8,587 nucleotides of DNA, taken from NCBI GenBank assembly GCA_003542385.1, contig DPKT01000045.1, forward strand, positions 150 to 8,736, given 5' to 3'. The position numbers and the translations under genes are program-made. Under the pieces are notes generated by a model. It was not told the DNA's origin and did no database searches. It worked only from the letters and a program-made list of their open reading frames with translations. Shown in pieces: positions 1 through 6,480 of this stretch; position 1 is the first letter of the stretch, and every line of letters starts with the position of its first letter. The stretch comes from Desulfomicrobium sp. Its GTDB lineage: Bacteria > Desulfobacterota > Desulfovibrionia > Desulfovibrionales > Desulfomicrobiaceae.

Positions 1-545
1 TGGCTCATGGTGTAGGAGTGGATGGTGGTCATCAGGCCGTGCTTGATGCCGAAGGCGTCGTTCAGGGCCTTGGCCGCCGGGGCCAGGCAGTTGGTGGTGC
101 AGGACGCGTTGGAGACGATGTTGTGCGCGGCCGGGTCGTAGAGGGAGTCGTTGACGCCCATGACCACGGTCAGGTCGGCGTTCTTGCCGGGGGCCGAGAT
201 GAGGACCTTCTTCGCGCCGGCGGCCAGGTGCTTCTCGCAGCTCTCGCGGTCCGTGAACTTGCCCGTGGACTCGACCAGGATGTCGATGCCCTTCCAGTCC
301 CAGGCGTCGGGGGCGTTGCGGGTCACCTCGACCTGCTGGCCGTTCAGCAGAAAGCCCTGCTCGTTGGGGGTGACATCCCCGGCGAATGTGCCGTGGACCG
401 AGTCGTACTTGAGCAGGTACGCCAGCTGCGCGTTATCGCCGCGGGCGTTGACGCGGACCAGCTGCAGGTCCTTGTTGCCGGCCATGATGCGGGCCAGGTA
501 GCGGCCGATGCGGCCGAATCCGTTCAGTGCGATTTTGACAGCCAT
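1..545 (-). CDS. gap: Type I glyceraldehyde-3-phosphate dehydrogenase, N-terminal part (3' end outside window)
   Basis: This gene interconverts glyceraldehyde-3-phosphate and 1,3-bisphosphoglycerate in the cytosol. The first 181 residues are present and the rest lies beyond the left edge. The Rossmann motif NGFGRIGR spans residues 8-15. The active-site motif SNASCTTNC places the catalytic Cys at 149, and the His that activates it is at 176 in TTIHSYT. The stretch after the second beta strand reads VNARGDN (32-38), where NAD-specific enzymes normally have VND. The conserved Asp that holds the adenosine ribose is therefore Ala34, followed by Arg35, as in GapB-like NADP-using enzymes. The ATG at 543-545 fits the conserved N-terminus and has a GAGGAAC Shine-Dalgarno (551-557). 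It lies 18 bp after fba, so it is probably the last visible gene of the operon. Erythrose-4-phosphate dehydrogenase is less likely, because that family usually has Glu at the Ala34 position. Confidence 0.95.
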   Translation of the reverse strand, partial: MAVKIALNGFGRIGRYLARIMAGNKDLQLVRVNARGDNAQLAYLLKYDSVHGTFAGDVTPNEQGFLLNGQQVEVTRNAPDAWDWKGIDILVESTGKFTDRESCEKHLAAGAKKVLISAPGKNADLTVVMGVNDSLYDPAAHNIVSNASCTTNCLAPAAKALNDAFGIKHGLMTTIHSYTMS

Positions 546-563
546 GTTCTGTTCCTCGTGGGC

Positions 564-1487
564 TTAAATCTTGTTGGATGAACCAAGGACGTTGCGGATC
601 TTGTGGGCGACCATGTCGCGCACGGCGTTGCGGGCGACCTGCAGGTACTGGCGCGGGTCGAAGTGGGACGGGTTCTCGACCAGGTACTTACGGATGGTGG
701 CGGTCATGGCCAGGCGGATGTCCGTGTCGATGTTGATCTTGCACACGGCCGAGGCGGCCGCCTTGCGCAGCAGATCCTCGGGCACGCCCTTGGCGCCGGC
801 GATCTGGGCGCCATAGGTGTTGGCCATCTCGACGAACTCCTGGGGCACGGACGACGCGCCGTGCAGAACGATGGGATAGCCGGGCAGCAGGGCCTTGATC
901 TTCTCCAGGCGGTCGAAGTCGAGCTTGGCCTCGCCGGCGAACTTGTAGGCGCCGTGGCTTGTGCCGATGGCGATGGCCAGGGAGTCGCAGCCCGTGCGGC
1001 CGACGAAGTCGGCGGCCTGCTCGGGGTTGGTGTAGACGCTGTGCTCCACGTCCACGTCATCCTCGACGCCGGCCAGCTGTCCCAGCTCCGCCTCGACCCA
1101 CACGCCGCGGTCATGGGCGTAGGCCACGACCTTCTTGGTCAGGGCGATGTTCTCCTCGTAGGGCAGGTGCGAGCCGTCGATCATGACCGAGGTGAAGCCG
1201 CCGTCGATGACTTCCTTGCAGATCTCGAAATTCTGTCCATGGTCCAGGTGCAGGCAGACGGGCAGGTCGTTCTCGGCCAGGGCGGCCTCCATGAGCTTGA
1301 TGATGTAGACCTGTCCGGCGTAGCGGCGGGCGCCGGCCGAAACCTGCAGGATGAGCGGGGATTTCTCGAGATTGCCCGCCTCCATGATCCCCTGGATGAT
1401 CTCCATGTTGTTCACGTTGAAACCGCCGATGGCGAAGCCTTCGGCGTAACCTCGGGCAAACATTTCCCTGGGGGTGGTCAGAGGCAT
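564..1487 (-). CDS. fba: Class II (zinc-dependent) fructose-bisphosphate aldolase
   Basis: This is a 307-residue cytosolic aldolase that reversibly joins dihydroxyacetone phosphate and glyceraldehyde-3-phosphate into fructose-1,6-bisphosphate. The class II fold is clear: the catalytic Asp and a zinc His in HLDHG (D82, H83), Glu134 in the AELG motif, the zinc His178 in GTSHGAYK, and His209 in VLHGASS. The phosphate-binding NIDTD motif is at 252-256. Length is normal for the family. The ATG at 1487 has a strong AAGGAG Shine-Dalgarno (1494-1499) at good spacing. It lies between surE (21 bp upstream) and gap (18 bp downstream), so it is very likely co-transcribed with GAPDH, the enzyme handling its triose product. 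A tagatose-bisphosphate aldolase is possible from sequence alone, but the gap linkage favours the fructose-1,6-bisphosphate enzyme. Confidence 0.96.
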   Translation of the reverse strand: MPLTTPREMFARGYAEGFAIGGFNVNNMEIIQGIMEAGNLEKSPLILQVSAGARRYAGQVYIIKLMEAALAENDLPVCLHLDHGQNFEICKEVIDGGFTSVMIDGSHLPYEENIALTKKVVAYAHDRGVWVEAELGQLAGVEDDVDVEHSVYTNPEQAADFVGRTGCDSLAIAIGTSHGAYKFAGEAKLDFDRLEKIKALLPGYPIVLHGASSVPQEFVEMANTYGAQIAGAKGVPEDLLRKAAASAVCKINIDTDIRLAMTATIRKYLVENPSHFDPRQYLQVARNAVRDMVAHKIRNVLGSSNKI

Positions 1488-1508
1488 GGTCGTCTCCTTG
1501 AAATCCGG

Positions 1509-2270
1509 TTAGTCGTTCCCGGCCAATTGCCGGGCAAGAGTCTTCATATACTCTGCGTGGGTCAAGTCAAAGGTCAGGGGCGTGACCGTGATGTACCCGC
1601 GGCTTAAGGAATCGCGGTCCGTGTCGGGCTCCACGTTTTCCGGCGGGATGACCCCGCACAGCCAGTAGTAGGGGTTGCCGCGGGGATCGTTGCGTTCGTC
1701 GTACCAGTCCCGGTAGGTGCAGGACGTCTGGCGGCAGACCCTGAGTCCTTTGGCGTCGGCCAGGGCCCCGGCCGGGAAATTCACGTTCAGGACGCACTGT
1801 TTCGGGAACGAGGACCAGAAACCGCCCTCCAGCATGCCCACGGCGTACCCGGCCTGGGCCGAGAGCTCTTCCGGGTGGTAGTCGTCCACGGACACGGCCA
1901 TGGCCGGGATGCCGGCCAAGGCGCCCTCGGTGGCCGCCGAGACCGTGCCCGAATAGAGGACATCAACGCCGACGTTGGCGCCGGCGTTGATGCCCGACAC
2001 GATCATGTCCGGACGCTTCGGGAGCAGGTGGCTCAGGGCCAGCTTGACGCAGTCCGCAGGCGTGCCCGAGATGCCCAGGCCCGAGAAGCCCGGCTCCTCC
2101 ACTTCCCTGACCCGCAGGGGCGAAAAGAGCGTGACCGAGTGCCCCACGGCGCTCTGCTCGGTCATGGGCGCGGCCACGTGCACGCGGTGGCCGGCCTTGA
2201 CCAGCGCCGCGTACAGGGCTCGCAGGCCTACTGCTCGGATTCCATCGTCATTGGTGAGGAGAATGTCCAT
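1509..2270 (-). CDS. surE: 5'/3'-nucleotidase SurE (acid phosphatase family)
   Basis: This is a 253-residue metal-dependent phosphatase that removes phosphate from nucleoside 5'- and 3'-monophosphates. In characterised members it can also act on short polyphosphate; it is cytosolic. The N-terminus MDILLTNDDG carries the two metal-binding Asp residues (D8, D9). Further family signatures are Ser40 in EQSAVGHS, SGINAGANVG with the metal ligand Asn95, and YSGTVSAATEG. The NVNFP motif is at 162-166. Length is typical. The start is fixed by the conserved N-terminus, which forces a 43-bp overlap with the end of korC in another frame. I see no good Shine-Dalgarno before this ATG, so translation may be coupled to korC. 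The link between SurE and 2-oxoacid oxidoreductase genes is not functionally obvious; the gene may simply share the transcript. Confidence 0.96.
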   Translation of the reverse strand: MDILLTNDDGIRAVGLRALYAALVKAGHRVHVAAPMTEQSAVGHSVTLFSPLRVREVEEPGFSGLGISGTPADCVKLALSHLLPKRPDMIVSGINAGANVGVDVLYSGTVSAATEGALAGIPAMAVSVDDYHPEELSAQAGYAVGMLEGGFWSSFPKQCVLNVNFPAGALADAKGLRVCRQTSCTYRDWYDERNDPRGNPYYWLCGVIPPENVEPDTDRDSLSRGYITVTPLTFDLTHAEYMKTLARQLAGND

Positions 2271-2839
2271 TTTTCGGAAGCGTCCGGATAGAGTTTCCTG
2301 GCCTGGTTGTAACCCAGGGTCAGGGCCTTGACGTTGACGTCCAGTATCTTGGCCGGGAGCACCCCGGCCAGGGCCTTTTTCACGTTGTTGAAGTTCATGA
2401 ACGGCAGAAAGTGGCTCATGGCCCCGAGACAGACGATGTTGGTGGCCTGGGCCACGCCGACCTTGTCCCGGGCCAGGCTCGTGAAGGGCAGGCCCCAGAA
2501 GATGTTCGAGGGCGTCTGCGTCACCAGCGAGGTGTCCACGAGCAGGAAGCCCGAAGGCTTCAGATTCCGAAAGTACAGGTTGCAGGCCTCCTGACTGAGA
2601 GCCACGAGCATGTCAAGGTTTACGGGCTTGGGATAGCTGATGCGGTGCGAGCTGATGACCAGGTCTGCCCTGCTGGCGCCGCCGCGGGCCTCGGGGCCGT
2701 AGCTCTGGGTCTGGGTAACGTTGAAGCCGTGGTCGATGGCCAGGACCTGGCCCATGATCTTGCCCAGGGTCAGGATGCCCTGCCCGCCCGTGCCGGAGAG
2801 ACGGATCTCGAATCGATTCAGTTCGTGCTGCTTAGGCAT
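2228..2839 (-). CDS. korC: 2-oxoacid:ferredoxin oxidoreductase, gamma subunit
   Basis: This 203-residue protein is the gamma subunit of the complex that oxidatively decarboxylates a 2-oxoacid to its acyl-CoA, or runs the reverse carboxylation. Family marks are the glycine-rich SGTGGQGI near residue 15 and SYGPEARGGAS at 46-56, both characteristic of Kor/Vor gamma subunits. Length is normal. The ATG overlaps the korB stop by 8 bp and has an AGGAG Shine-Dalgarno about 8 bases upstream. The last 13 or so residues are encoded inside the first codons of surE in another frame. Substrate (2-oxoglutarate or branched-chain 2-oxoacids) cannot be settled from this subunit, and the symbol follows the common annotation. 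Confidence 0.93.
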   Translation of the reverse strand: MPKQHELNRFEIRLSGTGGQGILTLGKIMGQVLAIDHGFNVTQTQSYGPEARGGASRADLVISSHRISYPKPVNLDMLVALSQEACNLYFRNLKPSGFLLVDTSLVTQTPSNIFWGLPFTSLARDKVGVAQATNIVCLGAMSHFLPFMNFNNVKKALAGVLPAKILDVNVKALTLGYNQARKLYPDASEKWTFSSPMTMESEQ

Positions 2840-3668
2840 GTCGCTGCTCCTGAAGCTTGTTGCGCAGTTCCGCGTACCGCGTTTCCAGACCCGGCCTCAT
2901 CTCGTCCCGGAACACGCCGATGGGCGTGAACTTGTCCTGCTCCTCGGCCTTGAGCTGGCGGTAGCGGTCGAGCTTCACCGTGTTCTTCTTGTACCACTGG
3001 TACATGTCGACCACGGTCTTGAACTTGTTCTTGCGGCCGTACTGGGTGTGGCAGGGGGTCAGAATCTCCACCAGGTTGAAGCCGGGCTTCTCCAGGGCGT
3101 CGGCGATGAGCCCGTCGAGCATGGTCGCGTGCAGGACCGTGCCGCGCGCCACGTAGCTCGCGCCGCTGGCCATGGCCATTTCCACAATGTCGAAGCTGCG
3201 CTCAAGCTGCCCGAAAGGCGAGGTCGCCGAGACCGTGCCCTCGGGGCTGGTCGGCGAGTACTGGCCGCCGGTCATGCCGTAGATGTTGTTGTTCAGGACC
3301 AGCGTGGTCAGGCCGATGTTGCGGCGCGCCGCGTGGATGAGGTGGTTGCCGCCGATGGACATGGCGTCGCCGTCGCCCATGACGACGATGACCTTGAGGT
3401 TCGGGTTGGCCATCTTGATGCCCGTGGCAAACGTCAGGGCGCGGCCGTGGGTCGTGTGCACGGTGTTGAAGTCCACGTAGACGGCCATGCGGCCCGAGCA
3501 GCCGATGCCGGCCACGAGCACGATGTCGTCCTTGGCGTAGCCCAGGCCGTGCACGCTGCGGATGAGCGACCCGAGCACGATGCCGTGGCCGCATCCCGCG
3601 CAGTACACGTGGGGGAACTTCTTGTTGTGCCGGAGGTAGTCGTGGATGAGTTGTGTTACCTTTGCCAT
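2832..3668 (-). CDS. korB: 2-oxoacid:ferredoxin oxidoreductase, beta subunit (TPP-binding)
   Basis: This 278-residue protein is the thiamine pyrophosphate-binding catalytic subunit. The TPP/metal motif begins GDGDAMSIGGNH at 98-109 and ends with NNNIYGMTGGQ at 126-136. Cysteines that could ligate a 4Fe-4S cluster, as in related beta subunits, are C23 and C26 (CAGCGHG), C57 (GCSGR) and C206 (TPCHTQYGR). The frame stays open far upstream, but that extension only reads through korA out of frame. The real start is the ATG at 3666-3668, giving MAKVTQLIHDYL, the expected N-terminus. It lies 2 bp after the korA stop. The Shine-Dalgarno is weak, so coupling to korA translation is likely. The C-terminal tail (about 235-278) is charged and probably helical. 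Confidence 0.95.
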   Translation of the reverse strand: MAKVTQLIHDYLRHNKKFPHVYCAGCGHGIVLGSLIRSVHGLGYAKDDIVLVAGIGCSGRMAVYVDFNTVHTTHGRALTFATGIKMANPNLKVIVVMGDGDAMSIGGNHLIHAARRNIGLTTLVLNNNIYGMTGGQYSPTSPEGTVSATSPFGQLERSFDIVEMAMASGASYVARGTVLHATMLDGLIADALEKPGFNLVEILTPCHTQYGRKNKFKTVVDMYQWYKKNTVKLDRYRQLKAEEQDKFTPIGVFRDEMRPGLETRYAELRNKLQEQRHA

Positions 3669-3670
3669 GG

Positions 3671-4819
3671 TCACGCCTGCATGATGTTTTTGAAGATTTC
3701 CGAGGGGGTGATGATCTGCCCGTCGACGCGGTTGTTGGTAATGACGTGGGTCAGGCCGTTGTTGACGCGCTTCACCTCGCGCGAAATCTGGCCCATGTTC
3801 ATCTCCGGCACGACGAGGGCCTTGCATTGGCGCGCCAGGGTCTGCACAGCGGTCTTGGGGAAGGGGAAGAGGGTCTTGAGCTTCAGGAGCCCGGCCTTGA
3901 CCCCTCGCTCGCGGGCCATGTGCACGGCCAGCTCGGCCGAACGGGCCACGCAGCCGTAGGCCACTACGACCACTTCGGCGTCGTCGCAGTTCACCTCGTC
4001 CACCAGCTGGATGTCGTAGAAGAACTGGTCGATCTTGCGGAACTGCCGGTGCATGAGGGCCTTGACCTCGTCGGGCTTGGAGGTCGGGAAGCCGTTCTGA
4101 TCGTGGGTCAGGCCCGTGACGTGGAAGCGGTAGCCCGAACCCAGCGGCGGCAGGGCCGGCACGCCGCGCATGGTCTCCTCGTAGGAGACATACCACTCGG
4201 GCGGCATGGCGGGCGTGACACGCGAGATGATCTCGAAATCCTCGGGGTCGGGGATGACGATCTTCTCGCGGGTGTGGGCCGTGATCTCATCCAGAAGCAG
4301 GATGACGGGCGTGCGGTACTTTTCGGCGAAATTGAAGGCCACGACGGTCATTTCCAGGCATTCCTGCACGTCACTGGCCGAAAGCACGATGATGGGGTGG
4401 TCGCCGTGGCAGCCCCAGCGCGCCTGCTGCACGTCGCCCTGGGCCGGGCTCGTCGGCAGGCCGGTGCTAGGCCCCCCGCGCATGACGTTGACCAGGACCA
4501 GGGGCACCTCGGTCATGCAGGCGTAGCCCAGGTTCTCCTGCATGAGGGAGAAGCCGGGACCGGAGGTGGCCGTCATGGACTTGCGGCCGGCCAGGGACGA
4601 GCCGATGATGGCGCCCATGCTCGCGATCTCGTCCTCCATCTGGAGGAAGACGCCGTCCTTGACCAGCGGCAGCCTGGCCGACATGACCTCGGCTATCTCC
4701 GTGGAGGGGGTGATGGGATAGCCCGCATAGAAGGTGCAACCGGCAAGCAGGGCGCCTTCGACCACGGCCTCGTTGCCGAGGGCGAACATTTCCTTCTTCT
4801 TACGCTTTTTTGTGGCCAT
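3671..4819 (-). CDS. korA: 2-oxoacid:ferredoxin oxidoreductase, alpha subunit
   Basis: This 382-residue protein is the alpha subunit of the Kor-type complex. It supplies the pyrimidine side of the TPP site and the CoA/2-oxoacid binding region. Signatures are GYPITPSTEI at 33-42, TSGPGFSLM at 85-93, the substrate-loop motif MRGGPSTGLPT at 113-123, and PEMNMGQ near 338-344. There is no fused gamma domain, matching the separate korC. I take the ATG at 4817-4819 (MATKKRKKKEMF, then LGNEAVVEGAL), which has a GAGG Shine-Dalgarno just upstream. A longer in-frame reading up to 4900 lies wholly inside korD and is not expected to be used. The first ten residues are strikingly Lys/Arg-rich. The gene overlaps the end of korD by 20 bp. 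KorA rather than VorA is the usual label for this sequence type, but substrate remains open. Confidence 0.94.
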   Translation of the reverse strand: MATKKRKKKEMFALGNEAVVEGALLAGCTFYAGYPITPSTEIAEVMSARLPLVKDGVFLQMEDEIASMGAIIGSSLAGRKSMTATSGPGFSLMQENLGYACMTEVPLVLVNVMRGGPSTGLPTSPAQGDVQQARWGCHGDHPIIVLSASDVQECLEMTVVAFNFAEKYRTPVILLLDEITAHTREKIVIPDPEDFEIISRVTPAMPPEWYVSYEETMRGVPALPPLGSGYRFHVTGLTHDQNGFPTSKPDEVKALMHRQFRKIDQFFYDIQLVDEVNCDDAEVVVVAYGCVARSAELAVHMARERGVKAGLLKLKTLFPFPKTAVQTLARQCKALVVPEMNMGQISREVKRVNNGLTHVITNNRVDGQIITPSEIFKNIMQA

Positions 4820-5144
4820 GATCCTCTTCCCGGTTAGGTGTTCCAACATTCTCTTCCGGACCCGGATCCGTCCCGGCGGACGGATCCGCAGCCTCGACAC
4901 GAGGATCCAGACGCGCGTCGGTCTTTCTGCGGCTGATCTCCTTGGGCGTCACGGAAACCGCGAAATCGGGACAATGCAGTTCGCAGAAGCCGCAGTTCAC
5001 GCATTCGGCCTCGCGGACCACGTGAGACTTGCCGTCCGCACGAAGCTCGAACACTCCGGCCGGGCAGAAGGCGGCGCAGATACCGCAGCCCTTGCACCAG
5101 TCCGGATAAATCGTCACTTTTGCCAGACCTTTCTTTTTGGACAT
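4800..5144 (-). CDS. korD: 2 x [4Fe-4S] ferredoxin-like delta subunit of the 2-oxoacid oxidoreductase
   Basis: This 114-residue ferredoxin-like subunit probably carries electrons from the TPP site to external ferredoxin. It has two complete CxxCxxCxxxCP clusters: C17, C20, C23, C27 and C48, C51, C54, C58. The ATG at 5142-5144 gives MSKKKGLAKVTIYPDWCKGCG, the expected start for these subunits. The frame is open further upstream to 5387, but that part has no ferredoxin character. Shine-Dalgarno is weak (GAAAG). Residues from about 71 on form a hydrophilic, Pro/Asp/Glu-rich tail that looks disordered and goes beyond the two-cluster core. The DNA for this tail contains a strong inverted repeat. 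It is the first gene of the presumed korDABC-surE-fba-gap transcript and overlaps korA by 20 bp. Confidence 0.92.
   Translation of the reverse strand: MSKKKGLAKVTIYPDWCKGCGICAAFCPAGVFELRADGKSHVVREAECVNCGFCELHCPDFAVSVTPKEISRRKTDARLDPRVEAADPSAGTDPGPEENVGTPNREEDHGHKKA
4863..4888. repeat. Perfect 11-bp inverted repeat with 4-base loop inside korD
   Basis: The arms CGGATCCGTCC (4863-4873) and GGACGGATCCG (4878-4888) are perfectly complementary around the loop CGGC. Each arm also contains the self-complementary CGGATCCG, and another GGATCC lies at 4903-4908. In the korD mRNA this would be a stable GC-rich hairpin about 45 nt upstream of the korA start. No U-run follows it, so it is not a standard terminator. 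It could act in mRNA processing or translation control, or be a by-product of repeat growth in the tail. The structure is read directly; any function is inference. Confidence 0.75.
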
Positions 5145-5293
5145 AACTTTCGCTTGTGTTTGGATGTTCCGTTGCAGGTCACACGAACGACACGCCCCCG
5201 CCCCCTGAAAAGCGTTCTGACCCGGCAGGCAGGGCCACACTCCTTGCCAAGGCCGAAAACTTACCTGTAAGGACGGAAAAGACGCCGCTTGAC

Positions 5294-5323
5294 ACCATAG
5301 CAGGCGAGGCTTCAACCGTCCAA
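5294..5323 (-). promoter_or_regulatory. Candidate sigma-70-type promoter for the korD operon
   Basis: On the minus strand TTGGAC (5318-5323) is followed after 18 bp by TATGGT (5294-5299). The TATGGT is preceded by TGC, giving an extended -10 element. It would give a leader of roughly 140 nt before korD. Both hexamers are imperfect, so this is only a candidate. A TTGACA on the plus strand at 5289-5294 overlaps it but has no partner -10 at proper spacing. Confidence 0.35.
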
Positions 5324-5336
5324 TCTTCTTGAAAAT

Positions 5337-5342
5337 TATAAT
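5337..5342 (+). promoter_or_regulatory. Candidate -10 element for the OB-HD gene / tmk / glycosyltransferase unit
   Basis: A perfect TATAAT lies about 50 bp before the gene start, in the AT-rich part of the spacer. There is no good -35 hexamer at 16-18 bp upstream, so it may need an activator or may be chance in AT-rich DNA. Because the core is the palindrome ATTATAAT, the same bases also read TATAAT on the other strand, where the -35 is equally poor. Confidence 0.35.
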
Positions 5343-5391
5343 ACTTCGACGTAACGGTATTTTCCCATATTCATACAGGAATTGCAACTCG

Positions 5392-6471
5392 ATGACGAAT
5401 GAAAAAAAATCCGTAAGCGATTTTTCCGAAGATCAGACTGTTTCAGGCATTTTTGTCATTTCCCAGGCCCAGTCCAAAAAGGCCAAGAACGGACCGTACT
5501 GGCACCTGACCCTGACGGGACGGACAGGCAGCATCGAGGCGCGCATCTGGTTCCCCCAGAGCCAGAACTACGAGTCCCTGCAGGTCGATCAGTTCGTCGA
5601 GGTCAACGGCCGGGAGGAGACGTACAACGGCATCCGGCAGCTGCGGATCAACAGCATGGTCGTGATCGACCCCGCGGAACGGGGCCTGGACATGGCCGAC
5701 TTCGTGCCCTCCTCCGCCGTCCCGCCGGCCCGGCTCCTGGAGGAGCTGGAGGCCTTCCTGCACGCCGAACTGGCGTACAAGCCCTGGTCCGCCCTGTGCA
5801 AAAGCATCCTGCGCGACGAGACCATCCGCACGGCCCTGCTGAGCGCGCCCGGCGCCAAGACCATCCACCACGCCTACGCCGGCGGCCTGCTGGAGCACAC
5901 CCTGGCCATCATGCGCATCTGCAGGGCCCTGTCGGATCTCTACCCTCAGATCGACAAGGAGATTCTCCTCGTGGGTGCCCTGTGCCACGACCTGGGCAAG
6001 GCCTTCGAGCTGTCCCACGGCGTCAGCCGCGAGTACACCGACGCCGGGCGGCTGCTGGGGCACATCCAGATCGGCCTGGAGCTGCTGGAGCCCTTCCTGC
6101 GCAAGGCCAAGGACCTGCCCGAGGGCCTGGCCATGCACCTCAAGCACATCATCGTCGCCCACCACGGCGAACTGGCCTTCGGCTCGCCCTGCGTGCCGCA
6201 GACCATGGAGGCCTTCGTCCTGCACTACGCCGACAACCTGGATTCCAAGATCAACACCGTGCAGGGCGCCCTGACCACCCCCGAGGGCGAGGAGGCGCAG
6301 GGCTGGAGCGAGTACCACCGCACCCTGGGCCGCTACCTCTTCCAGCCGGAACGCACGCCGAAGCAGACTCCGGGGGCGGAGCCGAAACAGGCCAGGAAGG
6401 CCGCCCCGAAACCCGACGCCTCGCCCCTGCTGAAGGCCATGGGCTTCACCGCAACATCCAACCACGAGTGA
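5392..6471 (+). CDS. OB-fold and HD-domain protein, YhaM-like 3'-5' exoribonuclease
   Basis: This 359-residue protein has an N-terminal OB-fold nucleic-acid-binding region (about 15-95, including GPYWHLTLTGRTGSIEARIW) and a C-terminal HD phosphohydrolase domain. Metal-binding residues are visible as H169 (GLLEHT), H199-D200 (LCHDLGK), H224 (LGH), H257-H258 (VAHHGE) and D281 (HYADNLD). This order matches YhaM/CBF1-type nucleases, which trim RNA or single-stranded DNA from the 3' end. I start at the ATG at 5392-5394 (MTNEKKSVSDF), with AGGA 11 bases upstream. A TTG at 5329 would add residues unlike the family. It is somewhat longer than the roughly 314-residue Bacillus protein, because of a Pro/Lys/Ala-rich tail (about 321-345) before the C-terminus. 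An A8 run (5402-5409) lies just after the start. It is 9 bp ahead of tmk. The RNase role is inferred from architecture. Confidence 0.88.
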   Translation: MTNEKKSVSDFSEDQTVSGIFVISQAQSKKAKNGPYWHLTLTGRTGSIEARIWFPQSQNYESLQVDQFVEVNGREETYNGIRQLRINSMVVIDPAERGLDMADFVPSSAVPPARLLEELEAFLHAELAYKPWSALCKSILRDETIRTALLSAPGAKTIHHAYAGGLLEHTLAIMRICRALSDLYPQIDKEILLVGALCHDLGKAFELSHGVSREYTDAGRLLGHIQIGLELLEPFLRKAKDLPEGLAMHLKHIIVAHHGELAFGSPCVPQTMEAFVLHYADNLDSKINTVQGALTTPEGEEAQGWSEYHRTLGRYLFQPERTPKQTPGAEPKQARKAAPKPDASPLLKAMGFTATSNHE

Positions 6472-6480
6472 GGTGAATGC

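Larger units (their letters stand above)
5145..5391. other. Divergent intergenic region between korD and the OB-HD gene
   Basis: This 247-bp non-coding stretch holds the control region for both transcription units. It is GC-rich near korD and clearly AT-richer from about 5325 rightwards. Short palindromes that could be operator half-sites are CCTTG-C-CAAGG (5242-5252), CTTAC-CT-GTAAG (5260-5271) and ATTATAAT (5335-5342). GGACGG (5271-5276) and CCGTCC (5316-5321) form distant complementary arms. I could not match any of these to a regulator I recognise. There is no sign of a small RNA gene, riboswitch or short conserved ORF. Confidence 0.7.

Noticed and set aside
603..1607. A 334-codon plus-strand open frame opposite fba and the end of surE
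   Set aside because: It is an antisense shadow of the aldolase gene with low-complexity Gly/Val/Asp/Gln content and no motif.
3669..4196. N-terminal extension of the korB frame
   Set aside because: The extra codons run through korA in another frame and give Arg/Pro-rich nonsense. The conserved beta-subunit N-terminus begins at 3668.
2721..4837. Long plus-strand open frames opposite korA, korB and korC
   Set aside because: They are antisense to conserved genes and their composition (Val/Ala/Gly/His/Asp-rich) is that of codon-bias shadows; no family motif is seen.
4820..4900. Longer korA start giving an extra 27 Arg-rich residues
   Set aside because: It lies wholly inside korD and over the hairpin. 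The start at 4819 has a GAGG site and the expected family N-terminus shortly after.
5230..5256. Possible sigma-54 promoter (TTGGCA followed by GGCCCTGC on the minus strand)
   Set aside because: The GG and GC elements are 11 rather than 10 bases apart and the flanking consensus is poor.
5145..5387. N-terminal extension of the korD frame
   Set aside because: It covers the intergenic control region, and the added residues have no ferredoxin character. The ATG at 5144 fits the family.
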